DNA from: Thermodesulfobacteriota bacterium
Lineage (GTDB): Bacteria; Desulfobacterota; Desulfobacteria; Desulfobacterales; Desulfosudaceae
Reading direction: 5' to 3'
Assembly: GCA_040753795.1 (NCBI GenBank)
Contig: JBFMDX010000009.1
Span: 1-64,000 of the forward strand
DNA length: 64,000 nucleotides
Within the stretch, counting starts at the first letter, position 1; each line of letters starts with the position of its first letter. Positions 35,373 to 43,792 of this stretch are shown here, piece after piece. The notes beneath the pieces are model-generated. The model did not search any database and was not told where the DNA came from. It worked only from the letters and a program-made list of their open reading frames with translations. Position numbers and translations under genes: made by a program.

Positions 35373-36434
35373 ATGGCTGAAAAACACCAGCTTCTGCTCG
35401 AGCGGATCGCGGTCGTTACCTTTTTTCTGCTGATCGCCATTGCCTGTTTTAAAATTATCCTTCCCTTTTTAGGGCCCATCCTGTGGTCGGTCATCATCGT
35501 CGTGGCCACCTGGCCCCTGTATCTCCGGCTCAAGAACAAGCTGGGCTCCCGCTCGAAGCTGGCCACGCTGATCATGACCATCGCTCTGTCGCTGGTTCTG
35601 GTTCTTCCCCTGGTGATTCTGACGGTGTCGCTGTCGGAGCAGATCAGCAATACCAGAGACGTCATCAAGGACCTGTCTCAAGTCACCCTGCCGGAAAACC
35701 CGCCCGCCTGGATCAGTAAGATCCCCATCATCAGCACCCGGCTTGAAAAACTCTGGCATGAGGCCAGCACCGATATGCATGGGCTGGTGGAGCAGATCCG
35801 CCCTCAAATCCGGCAAGTCACCGCCTGGCTGCTGGCCCAGGGCGCTCATCTGGGTCTGGTGCTGCTCCAGTTTGTTCTGGTGCTGGTGATATCGGCGGTA
35901 TTATACGGCAGCGGCGAAGCCATGGCCGGCCAATGCCGGAAACTGGCCGTCCGCCTGGGAGGAGACGGGGGCTTGAGTTCGCTGGAGGCGGCGACTCAAA
36001 CCATCAAAAAGGTTTCCCTGGGGGTGATCTGCACGGCCGCCATCCAGGCGATATTGAGCGGTTTCGGGTTCTGGCTGGCCAGTGTGCCCGGTTGGGTGCT
36101 GCTGACCTTCTTCTGCTTCTTCCTGGCCATGTTACAGGTCGGCACCGGCCTGATCTGGATACCGGTGTCCGTGTGGCTTTTCTACCAGGATGCCAACGGC
36201 TGGGCGATTTTCACTATTGCCTGGGGCATTTTCATCAACATCGGCGACAATTTCATCAAGCCCCTGCTGATCAGCCACGGCGGCAAATTGCCCATCGCGC
36301 TGATTTTCCTGGGCGTCATCGGCGGCCTGCTGACCTGGGGCTTTATCGGTATTTTCCTGGGGCCGACCCTGCTGGCCATCGGTTATAACCTGCTGCATCT
36401 GTGGCTGGAACAGGAACCGGGCACGTCGCCTTGA
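35373..36434 (+). CDS. AI-2E family transporter
   Basis: A 353-residue polytopic inner-membrane protein with an N-terminal hydrophobic pair (FFLLIAIACFKIILPFLGPI), a soluble loop (about 85-150) and a later set of spans including GLIWIPVSVWLF and the family landmarks NFIKPLLISHGGKLPIALIFLGVIGGLLTWGFIGIFLGP in parts. AI-2E proteins export varied small molecules or sodium, and the name does not imply autoinducer-2 transport. It is the middle gene of HD-GYP, AI-2E, dinB, with 11 and 7 base gaps. Confidence 0.92.
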   Translation: MAEKHQLLLERIAVVTFFLLIAIACFKIILPFLGPILWSVIIVVATWPLYLRLKNKLGSRSKLATLIMTIALSLVLVLPLVILTVSLSEQISNTRDVIKDLSQVTLPENPPAWISKIPIISTRLEKLWHEASTDMHGLVEQIRPQIRQVTAWLLAQGAHLGLVLLQFVLVLVISAVLYGSGEAMAGQCRKLAVRLGGDGGLSSLEAATQTIKKVSLGVICTAAIQAILSGFGFWLASVPGWVLLTFFCFFLAMLQVGTGLIWIPVSVWLFYQDANGWAIFTIAWGIFINIGDNFIKPLLISHGGKLPIALIFLGVIGGLLTWGFIGIFLGPTLLAIGYNLLHLWLEQEPGTSP

Positions 36435-36441
36435 AATTTTT

Positions 36442-37596
36442 ATGATTCTTCACATCGACATGGACGCATTTTTCGCGTCCGTTGAACAGCTCGACAACCC
36501 CGGCCTCCGGAGCCGCTGCGTGCTGGTAGGCAAAGGTTCCGGCCGGGGGGTGGTGGCGGCCGCCAGCTACGAGGCCAGAAAGTACGGCGTCCAATCGGCC
36601 ATGCCCGTGACCCGGGCCCTGCGGCTCTGCCCGGCCGCCGTCGTGATATCCCCCCGCATGGAACGCTACAAAGAGGTTTCCGAACAGGTCATGAATATCC
36701 TGTCGACCATCTCTCCTTTGGTGGAGCAGGTTTCCATCGATGAAGCTTATATCGATATTTCCGGGTGCCAACGCCTGCTCGGAACGCCGGAAGCCATCGC
36801 CCGGGCAATTAAAGACAAAGTCCGCGGCGCCATCGGCATCACCTGTTCGGTGGGCGGCGCGCCCTTGAAATTTCTGGCCAAGATCGCCTCGGACATGAAC
36901 AAGCCCGACGGCCTGACCATCATTTCCCCGGAAACCATGCTCCGGTTCATCGAAACCCTGGCGATTGAAAAAGTACCGGGCGTGGGTCAGGTCACCCGCG
37001 ACCTGCTTGCTCTGCTGGGCATCAAAACCCTGGGCGACGTGGCCCGCTGCCCCGAGGATCTGCTGATGAAAAAAATGGGCAAGTTCGGAGCGCGTCTGAT
37101 CGCCCTGTCCCATGGCAAAGATGACGCCGCGGTGGTGCCATGGAGCCAGGCCAAGTCGGTCAGCACGGAAACCACCCTGTCCCGGGACACGACCGATCCG
37201 GTCCTTCTCAAACAGCACCTGCTGCGCCAATCCGCCCGGATCTGCCGGGAACTCCTGGATCTTGATGCCAAGGCCCGGGTGCTGTTCATCAAGATCAAGT
37301 ACGCCGACTTTTCGGAAACCAGCCGACAGATCACCCTGGACCCGGCCATCGCGTCATCGGACGCCATTTATCAGCAAGCCGTGTCCCTTCTGGAAAAGCA
37401 GAAGCTTCCCAAAAAGGTACGGCTGATCGGCGTGGGGCTGACAGGCCTTGTCTTTAAAACCACCGGTGTCCAGATGGAACTGTTTAACCCGGACAACCGC
37501 CGGCAGAACCGCTGGGAAAAGGTGGATCGCTCGGTTTCGGCCATCACCGAAAAGTTTGGGGAAAACGCCATCAAGCGCGGCTCGCTGACCGAATAG
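36442..37596 (+). CDS. dinB: DNA polymerase IV
   Basis: A 384-residue Y-family translesion polymerase. The first metal site is IDMDAFFASVEQ (Asp6 and Asp8), the second VSIDEAYID (Asp100, Glu101). The fingers motif VAAASYEARKYGVQSAMP and the helix-hairpin-helix (KVPGVGQVTRDLLALLGIKTLGD) are complete, as is the little-finger domain. It makes short error-prone patches opposite damage. It begins seven bases after the AI-2E gene. No LexA-type box is evident in the short gap. Confidence 0.95.
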   Translation: MILHIDMDAFFASVEQLDNPGLRSRCVLVGKGSGRGVVAAASYEARKYGVQSAMPVTRALRLCPAAVVISPRMERYKEVSEQVMNILSTISPLVEQVSIDEAYIDISGCQRLLGTPEAIARAIKDKVRGAIGITCSVGGAPLKFLAKIASDMNKPDGLTIISPETMLRFIETLAIEKVPGVGQVTRDLLALLGIKTLGDVARCPEDLLMKKMGKFGARLIALSHGKDDAAVVPWSQAKSVSTETTLSRDTTDPVLLKQHLLRQSARICRELLDLDAKARVLFIKIKYADFSETSRQITLDPAIASSDAIYQQAVSLLEKQKLPKKVRLIGVGLTGLVFKTTGVQMELFNPDNRRQNRWEKVDRSVSAITEKFGENAIKRGSLTE

Positions 37597-37659
37597 TCAT
37601 TGTAATTAATGCCAACCGCTTTACCTGTCTTTTGGCTTTATTGTTTTTCCCGCCAAGGA

Positions 37660-37965
37660 TCAGGCAGGGGGTACCTTTATAGTAAACATCGGATGGCGGA
37701 TACGAGTGCTTCTGCACAGCGGGCATTTCCCTGGCTTTTTAATTCTTGTCCGGTCTTTAAAAACAAAGCCGCAATCAGCGCACTTCGGCGGAATGATCGT
37801 GAGCAATCCGGAACGGCCGATCTGGTCCAGATGATCGGAGATTTCCTTTTCAGATTTTCCGACCTCCTTTGAAATGGCCCCGACAGGCAGCACCTGTCCG
37901 TCAAGCAGCTTTATTATAGCCTGCCGGACCGTTTCGGTTCTCGCCTGGGGAATCGGTTCTTTCAC
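37660..37965 (-). CDS. Small HTH and zinc-ribbon transcriptional regulator
   Basis: A 101-residue protein with an N-terminal winged-helix-like segment (RQAIIKLLDGQVLPVGAISKEVGKSEKEISDHLDQI, about 13-50) and a C-terminal zinc ribbon with two CxxC pairs (CADCGF near 62 and CPLC near 81). This layout matches a COG of predicted regulators with a zinc ribbon fused to an HTH. Its start overlaps the stop of the aldehyde dehydrogenase gene by four bases (ATGA), implying translational coupling and a possible role in controlling that gene. Confidence 0.82.
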   Translation of the reverse strand: MKEPIPQARTETVRQAIIKLLDGQVLPVGAISKEVGKSEKEISDHLDQIGRSGLLTIIPPKCADCGFVFKDRTRIKKPGKCPLCRSTRIRHPMFTIKVPPA

Positions 37966-39419
37966 CGCAGCATGATTTTATAGATCAGCCTGTGTATCCA
38001 CCGGCCGTATGGCGGATAAATCAATTTGCCGCTGTTGAATTTCGGTTTGAACAGCACCCCTTTTTCCTTGGAATACGTGAGAAATCCGGCATGTCCGTGA
38101 TATTGTCCCATGCCGGAGTGACCGATGCCGCCGAAGGGCATGTCCTCCTGGGTCACATGAACGATAACGTCGTTGATCACGACCCCGCCGGAATGGGTGT
38201 GTTTGATGATGAACTCGGCATTCTCCCGGTTATAATCAAAAAAATAAAGGGCCAGGGGCCGCGGCCGTTCGTTGACGTATTGGGCGGCGCCGGCCAGCGA
38301 CTGGTAGGGAATGACCGGTAAAACCGGACCGAAAATCTCCTTTTGAAGAAGGGCCATTTCGTCCGTTGCTTTCAGCACCAGATGAACCGGCATTTTGCGA
38401 GAACCGGAAAAGTCCTCGTTGGCCGGATTGACGACGATAATCTCGGCCCCTTTTTCCCTGGCGTCCCGGAGCAGTTCCAGCAGGTGCCGGTACTGCTGGT
38501 CGTTTTCGACGCTGGTGTAATCCGGGTTGTTCTTCAGGGAAGGGTACATGCGGCCGACCGACTCGCGAAAAGCCGCCACGAATTCATCGATGCGGTGCTC
38601 CGGGCAGAGCACGTAATCGGGCGATACGCAGGTTTGACCGGAGTTGAGCATTTTCCCCCAGGCGATGCGCTCGGCGGCGTCCTTCATGGGCACCTCCCGG
38701 CTGATGATGGCCGGCGATTTTCCGCCCAGTTCCAGGGTCACCGGCGTGAGATTGTCCGCCGCGGCCCGCATGACTTCTTTTCCGGCCGCCGTGGAACCGG
38801 TGAACATCATGTGGTCCCACGGCCGGGACGTAAAGTCGCTGCCGGAAACATCGTCACCCGTGAACAGGGCCACCAGGTCCTCGTTGAACGTTTCAGCGAT
38901 AAGCCGCTTCATGACCTCGGCCGTTTTCGGAGTACACCGGCTCATGCGCAGGATGGCCCGGTTTCCAGCGGACAGAGCGCAGATCAGCGGTCCCATGGAG
39001 AGATAGACCGGATAATTCCAGGGCGCGATGATGCCGACCACACCCAGGGGCTGATAATAGACAAGTGACGAAGCCGGCAGGTACAGCAGGGAAGTCCGGC
39101 GCCGGGAGGGCTTCATCCATTTTTTCACGTGGCGAATGGTGTATTTTATACTTTCAATAGTGGAGACCAGTTCGGCCAGCAGGGTCTCATCCCGGCAGCG
39201 GGCCCCGAAATCGGCGTTCAGCGCCCCGACAATATCCTCTTTACACACAACCAGGCTCTTCTTCAGCCGCGCCAAGTGAGCGATACGCTCCTCCGCGGAC
39301 GGACAGGGATTCTTTAAAAAAGCGGTTTTCTGAAACTGAAATGTTTTTTCAAAGTCGGATTTGGTTGCCTGGATATCGGAAGACGCGATTGCTTCGGAAT
39401 TGATCGTGGGTTGCGGCAT
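37962..39419 (-). CDS. Aldehyde dehydrogenase, class 3 / coniferyl-aldehyde type
   Basis: A 485-residue NAD(P)-dependent aldehyde dehydrogenase. Catalytic Cys264 (NSGQTCVSPDYVL) and base Glu230 (LELGGKSPAI) are intact, with PWNYPVYL at 133-140 and the nucleotide site MFTGSTAAGKEV at 205-216. The C-terminal PPYGRWIHRLIYKIM is a hydrophobic-basic tail like those of long-chain fatty aldehyde dehydrogenases that associate with membranes, so fatty or aromatic aldehydes are likely substrates. It is co-transcribed with a small HTH/zinc-ribbon regulator and is divergent from an MmgE/PrpD gene. Confidence 0.93.
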   Translation of the reverse strand: MPQPTINSEAIASSDIQATKSDFEKTFQFQKTAFLKNPCPSAEERIAHLARLKKSLVVCKEDIVGALNADFGARCRDETLLAELVSTIESIKYTIRHVKKWMKPSRRRTSLLYLPASSLVYYQPLGVVGIIAPWNYPVYLSMGPLICALSAGNRAILRMSRCTPKTAEVMKRLIAETFNEDLVALFTGDDVSGSDFTSRPWDHMMFTGSTAAGKEVMRAAADNLTPVTLELGGKSPAIISREVPMKDAAERIAWGKMLNSGQTCVSPDYVLCPEHRIDEFVAAFRESVGRMYPSLKNNPDYTSVENDQQYRHLLELLRDAREKGAEIIVVNPANEDFSGSRKMPVHLVLKATDEMALLQKEIFGPVLPVIPYQSLAGAAQYVNERPRPLALYFFDYNRENAEFIIKHTHSGGVVINDVIVHVTQEDMPFGGIGHSGMGQYHGHAGFLTYSKEKGVLFKPKFNSGKLIYPPYGRWIHRLIYKIMLR

Positions 39420-39584
39420 GATTGTCCCCCCGCCTGTCGAATGGAACGTTAAGATATGGTTTGGATTTGAAAAATCATTGACGATAAAATTCAGGAGGTT
39501 AATTATATCTCACAAATGGCGGATGAAGTCAAGTTTGTTGTCGCTGTTGCGGATAATCGGAATATCGGAATGCCCCGGGCGACA

Positions 39585-39613
39585 TTGACACCTGCTGCCG
39601 GGGCAGGTACCAT
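39585..39613 (+). promoter_or_regulatory. Promoter of the MmgE/PrpD gene
   Basis: TTGACA (39585-39590), 17-base spacer, TACCAT (39608-39613). The spacer is an imperfect palindrome with arms CCTGC (39591-39595) and GCAGG (39603-39607), a candidate operator. It lies about 94 bases before the chosen GTG start. The rest of the 287-base gap to the divergent aldehyde dehydrogenase shows an AT-rich stretch at 39475-39520 that may hold the other promoter, but no convincing -10. Confidence 0.5.
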
Positions 39614-39706
39614 CAAAAATATTATATGAACCGTCTTCCCTTTCGTCATTCCGGCAAACATCCTAACCCAAATGGCGCTTCATGCAAGCAGCAGGAGGTG
39701 AAAACA

Positions 39707-41296
39707 GTGGCAACATTGATCGAACAGATAGCCGAGTGGGCCATCGGGCTTCAGGAAACGGATATCCCCGAACGCGTTAAAGCCAAGGCCCGCCTGCAGC
39801 AAATGTCCGTCATCGCGGCCATTGCCGCCAGCGCCCGCCATGACATCGGCCTTAAAATTCTGGCCGGGCTGAAGCGGTGGGCGTCATCGGGCAAGTGCAC
39901 CCTCCTGCCGGCGGGCAAACGGGTGGATCTGTTGGCCGCGATCTACGGCAACGCCGCCCTGAGCCTGGCCCTGGATTATGACGACTACCTTTTATTCGGC
40001 CATACCGGCCACAGCGCCGTGTGCGTCTCCCTGGCAGTGGCCGAGCAGGAGGAGCGAACGACGGCCGAAGCCCTGACCGCCCAGATCATCGCCAACGAAA
40101 TCGAAGGCCGGCTGGGCGCCGCCATCGTCATCGGCCCGCACAACGGCCAGACCTGGTCGCCGATTCACCTGGCCGGATCGGCCGCGGCCGCTTCCCGGCT
40201 GATGGGTCTGGATGCCCGGCAAACGGCCCATGCCCTGGCCATTGCCCTGTATCAGCCGCCCTACCTGCTCTTTCCCGGCTTCATGGGCCCGGACTCAAAA
40301 GCCACCACCGCGGCCACGCCGGCCGTGACCGGGGTCCAGGCTGCCCTGCTGGCGGCGGCCGGAGCGACAGGGCCGTTGAGCCTTCTGGAACACCCCCAGG
40401 GTTTTCTGAAGCGCTTTAGCTTTGTGGACACCTCGTTTTTCATCTCCGGTTTCGGACGCGCCTGGGTCACCGACACCCTGGCATATAAGATTTATCCCGG
40501 CTGTGCCTATATCGACACCACCGTGGACGCCGTGCTGGCTCTGCGTCAGGAATACGAAAAAACGGCAGGCAAGGCCTTGATGCCGGAAGAGGTGACGGAC
40601 GTGCGGGTGGACGCCACTCTCCTGACCGTGGAAATGGACCTGCTCAGCCGCACGGGCGGCTCGTTTGACCCCTTAAATCCGGTCTCCATCAATTTTTCCA
40701 TTCCCGGAAACATTTCGCTGGCGCTGTTAAACGGCCGTCTGACCACCGATGACCTGTCCGAAGCGTCTCTGCGCGCCAACGCCGGCCGCATACTGGAGCT
40801 GTCCGCGAAAGTCCGGTTGCGCCATGACTGGCAATTGACCCTGGATCTGATGGCGGCCATGGACCGGACGCTGAATCTGCGAAAAGCGGTCCGGCAGATC
40901 GGGTGGCGACGACTGCTGGCTGCCCGCAATCAGATCCGGGGAAATTATAATCATCCGATCGGCCTTTCCCGGGATGATTTTCGCCAGTACGCCGGTATTC
41001 TTTTCAAAATCGCGTTAAAACTTCCGAAGAAACTCCTTAAGAAAAGTCCCGCAACCCCTTTCTCCCTCGCAGGGCATCGCCCCTATGATCTGGGCGACTG
41101 CGCCCTGGAACAATTCACCATGCCTTTCGCCAGCCGCGTTACAATCCGCACTCGTGACGGACAAATCCTGACCCGCTGCCAGGCCCTCCCTCTTGGCGGC
41201 CCGGGCCGGGACTGGCATGAAACCTTCCGGCTGGTGGAGGAAAAACTGACCCGGGAAACCGGCGCTGCCTTCGCGGGTCAGTCCCTGGAAACATGA
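39707..41296 (+). CDS. MmgE/PrpD family protein
   Basis: About 529 residues, related to 2-methylcitrate dehydratase (PrpD) and other MmgE-type dehydratases. The first 450 residues show the all-helical domain (YGNAALSLALDYDDYLLFGHTGHSAVCVSLAVAEQ) and the lid domain with DTLAYKIYPGCAYIDTTVDAVLAL. The C-terminal 80 residues (GHRPYDLGDCALEQFTMPFASRVTI) extend beyond typical PrpD. GTG 39707 is chosen because AGGAGG (39693-39698) fits it; the upstream ATG 39626 has none. Substrate unknown. Relatives act on methylcitrate, cis-aconitate or related acids. Confidence 0.85.
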   Translation: MATLIEQIAEWAIGLQETDIPERVKAKARLQQMSVIAAIAASARHDIGLKILAGLKRWASSGKCTLLPAGKRVDLLAAIYGNAALSLALDYDDYLLFGHTGHSAVCVSLAVAEQEERTTAEALTAQIIANEIEGRLGAAIVIGPHNGQTWSPIHLAGSAAAASRLMGLDARQTAHALAIALYQPPYLLFPGFMGPDSKATTAATPAVTGVQAALLAAAGATGPLSLLEHPQGFLKRFSFVDTSFFISGFGRAWVTDTLAYKIYPGCAYIDTTVDAVLALRQEYEKTAGKALMPEEVTDVRVDATLLTVEMDLLSRTGGSFDPLNPVSINFSIPGNISLALLNGRLTTDDLSEASLRANAGRILELSAKVRLRHDWQLTLDLMAAMDRTLNLRKAVRQIGWRRLLAARNQIRGNYNHPIGLSRDDFRQYAGILFKIALKLPKKLLKKSPATPFSLAGHRPYDLGDCALEQFTMPFASRVTIRTRDGQILTRCQALPLGGPGRDWHETFRLVEEKLTRETGAAFAGQSLET

Positions 41297-41412
41297 CCGG
41301 CGGATGCGGCGCAGGAAAAAGGCGGCGGTCTGGTCCGGAATTTTCTGGAAAAGTGGATTGTTACCGGATAATAATCATCATATTCATTCAGACAACACAT
41401 GGGGGGAATATC

Positions 41413-42534
41413 ATGAAACAGATCACCATCGTGGGCGCGGGCCTTTCAGGCTTGACCGCGGCCATCATCCTGGCCCGCCGGGGATATGCCGTCACCGTCC
41501 TGGAGCAGAAAAAAGCCGTCGGCGGCGCCTCTCTCCACGCCTCTGCCGTCAGCGGGTCCGACGTCTGCTTCGCGGACATGACGCCCCTGGATATTGAGGC
41601 CATGAGCCGTTATCTGGGTTTTCCCCTTTCTTCTTCCGGGGATCCCCGCTCCGCGACCTTCTGCAATCCCCTGCCGATGTTGCGATTCCGCATGTTCGGC
41701 AAGAAAATGGACCTGGCCCTTCCGGATGATGTCCACATGAAGATGGTTGAGCGCGGACAGCGGCCCTCGTCTCTGGACATGGTTCTTTACCGCCTGGCCG
41801 TGGAAAGCGGGGTGAATTTCTCCTTTGACACCCCCATCCGCACCCGCCAGGATTTCAGCGGTCTTCCGCCCGACGCCATCATTGCCACGGGCATGTTCCG
41901 CCACGCCTTTGACGCCCTGGACATCCCCTACAGCCGAGCTTACGGATATTTTGCCGGAGGTCCGGCGCCCGAAGGCCGCAGCCCCTTCTGCGTGGCCTAT
42001 TACCACGAGCTCACGCAGGACTATGCCTATTACGCCTCGGCCAACGGCGTCGGCGCCGCCGTCCTCTTTCAGCGGGGCAGACCCCTTTCGGTGGAAGCCT
42101 TGGAGTGGTTTCCCCGGCAGCTTCAGGAGGACGAAGCACTTTCCTTTCCCCAATGGAACATGATCGAAAACCTGGTGGGCACCCCCACCGGCACCCTGTT
42201 CAACCCTCGGCTTTTCTCCGGCCGTCTCATCCTCACGGGCACCCTGGCCGGCATGCAGGACCCCCTCATGGTCCTGGGCGTGCATGGCGCCCTGGTCTCC
42301 GGGAAGATCGCGGCCATGGCCGTGCAGGACCGGGCCGGGGCAGCGGCGGAATTCCGTCGGATGAACCGGTGGTGGCGTCTGGCCTACCTGACCCGTCGCC
42401 TGCTGTGGGCCACTCACCCCTGGGGTCCCCGGCGACTGGTTCCGCTGGTGCTGGGAATTCAGCCGCGAATCGACCAGCGCTACCTGTGGCTGCTCAATCC
42501 GGCGGTACCCGGCTGGATGCGCCTGCCGAAATAA
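41413..42534 (+). CDS. NAD(P)/FAD-dependent oxidoreductase
   Basis: A 373-residue flavoprotein with an N-terminal dinucleotide-binding motif (ITIVGAGLSGLTAAIILARRG, in the first 24 residues) and the acidic residue at the end of the second strand (VTVLEQKKAVGGAS), as in amine-oxidase, phytoene-desaturase and geranylgeranyl-reductase relatives. A GTLAGMQDPLMVLGVHGALVSGKIAAMAV segment (residues 276-305) forms the C-terminal flavin-contact region. It may act on a lipid or isoprenoid, but the substrate is not evident. The ATG at 41413 gives the canonical N-terminus; an ATG at 41293 adds unrelated sequence. It follows the MmgE/PrpD gene after 116 bases. Confidence 0.85.
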   Translation: MKQITIVGAGLSGLTAAIILARRGYAVTVLEQKKAVGGASLHASAVSGSDVCFADMTPLDIEAMSRYLGFPLSSSGDPRSATFCNPLPMLRFRMFGKKMDLALPDDVHMKMVERGQRPSSLDMVLYRLAVESGVNFSFDTPIRTRQDFSGLPPDAIIATGMFRHAFDALDIPYSRAYGYFAGGPAPEGRSPFCVAYYHELTQDYAYYASANGVGAAVLFQRGRPLSVEALEWFPRQLQEDEALSFPQWNMIENLVGTPTGTLFNPRLFSGRLILTGTLAGMQDPLMVLGVHGALVSGKIAAMAVQDRAGAAAEFRRMNRWWRLAYLTRRLLWATHPWGPRRLVPLVLGIQPRIDQRYLWLLNPAVPGWMRLPK

Positions 42535-42627
42535 CAGGATCGGATGCGAAAAAACATGGGATACTTTGATGGTTGGTTTTCGAAGTGGCTGCTCCGCATG
42601 ATTAGGGTATCCTCAACCAAAAGAATT

Positions 42628-43761
42628 CTAAAATTGTTCGTTTAACCCGCAACTAAGACCGGCCGAAGAGACCCCGCCTAAATAATAGTCCGGATTATCG
42701 AGAAATTTCTGGAAAAGGACGACGAAAGCGAGGGCGCTCTGGGTCATCAGTGATTTGTCCTGATAGAGCTTTTTGAGTTGGGCCTCGCGCAAATTTTTGT
42801 CGCCATGGTCAAAGTAGTTGGTGAGGAACCCGTCGAGGGGGTGGGTGGAAGAGGTCATGGTCACGCAATCAATCCCCCCGGTTACCGTGTATTTTATCGT
42901 TTTGAGAACCAATTCGCGCTGTTCCTGTTTGTCGGGCAGATGATACATGAAAATATGCAGCACAATCCGCTGGGCCTCATACATACAGGCTTTAGCCAGC
43001 GCATCGAAGAGGCGTTTGGCGCAGTCGTCCAGCGGAATGCGGCGTTGCCGGATCAGTGAGAGGATGACCGTGCTTTTGAAGAGGCGGTAAAGACGGTCAG
43101 CGCCATTAAGGGGGGATTCGGGCGGGTGCGGTTCCGTCGGCTGGTAACCTTGATAGTGCTTTTCGAAGAGGATCTTGAATATCGTTTCGTGGAATCGATC
43201 GACCGGCAGACGGTCGAAAACGTCGATGCGCAGGTCGAGCACGTTGTCGAGGCCGTCGGCGAGTTTGGCCCGCAAGATCTCCGGGGTCTGCACGGCATGG
43301 TCGAGCAAACGGCCCATGTAGTTGAAATAGGTTTCCCCGGGCCGACGGGTCAGCCAGTCGAGTCGCTCCATCAGGAACCATTCTGCATTGGGATCGATCC
43401 GTTTCAAAAGCGAGTGGAAACGGGCTTCCAATTCGGCCGTGTCCGGCAGATCCTCTCTTTTGTCATGGACCAACTCGGTGAGAATCTCCAGGAATTGGGG
43501 CTTACCGCGGGCGCGCACCAGAATGGCGGCCGCACGGAGGGGATGGAGAACGGCAAGCGAGCCGAGGCGCCGTCGTCTTCCCTGATAGGCTGCGTCAAGA
43601 TAGTCCAGCACATCAAGCAGCACGACCTGCTCCCTCTCGGGCAGCGGCTGCCGGTCGAGGATGAGGGCCAGGCAGTTGGGCCATTTGCCCTGGGTTGCGC
43701 CGAGCAGATAGTTCAGGCCGGACGAAAGGCTGATAAACTCGTTCAAATCGTATAAGTGCAT
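42628..43761 (-). CDS. Protein with RSH-like HD hydrolase signature
   Basis: A 377-residue protein. The N-terminal half carries the motif set of (p)ppGpp-hydrolase-type HD domains: His73 in LHPLRAAAIL, His99-Asp100-x2-Glu103-Asp104 (VHDKREDL), the LTRRPGETYFNYM stretch (137-149), and KLADGLDN (Lys166-Asn173, with Asp169). The spacing His to HD is 26 residues and HDxxED is exact. No synthetase, TGS or ACT domain follows; residues about 180-377 are unassigned and end in CGLNEQF. It starts 31 bases after the stop of the glycyl radical enzyme gene and would be co-transcribed with it. Function is inferred from motifs: a metal-dependent phosphohydrolase, possibly for an alarmone or another nucleotide. 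Confidence 0.7.
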   Translation of the reverse strand: MHLYDLNEFISLSSGLNYLLGATQGKWPNCLALILDRQPLPEREQVVLLDVLDYLDAAYQGRRRRLGSLAVLHPLRAAAILVRARGKPQFLEILTELVHDKREDLPDTAELEARFHSLLKRIDPNAEWFLMERLDWLTRRPGETYFNYMGRLLDHAVQTPEILRAKLADGLDNVLDLRIDVFDRLPVDRFHETIFKILFEKHYQGYQPTEPHPPESPLNGADRLYRLFKSTVILSLIRQRRIPLDDCAKRLFDALAKACMYEAQRIVLHIFMYHLPDKQEQRELVLKTIKYTVTGGIDCVTMTSSTHPLDGFLTNYFDHGDKNLREAQLKKLYQDKSLMTQSALAFVVLFQKFLDNPDYYLGGVSSAGLSCGLNEQF

Positions 43762-43792
43762 CTGAAAATCCTCCTCATACTGAATACCTTAT

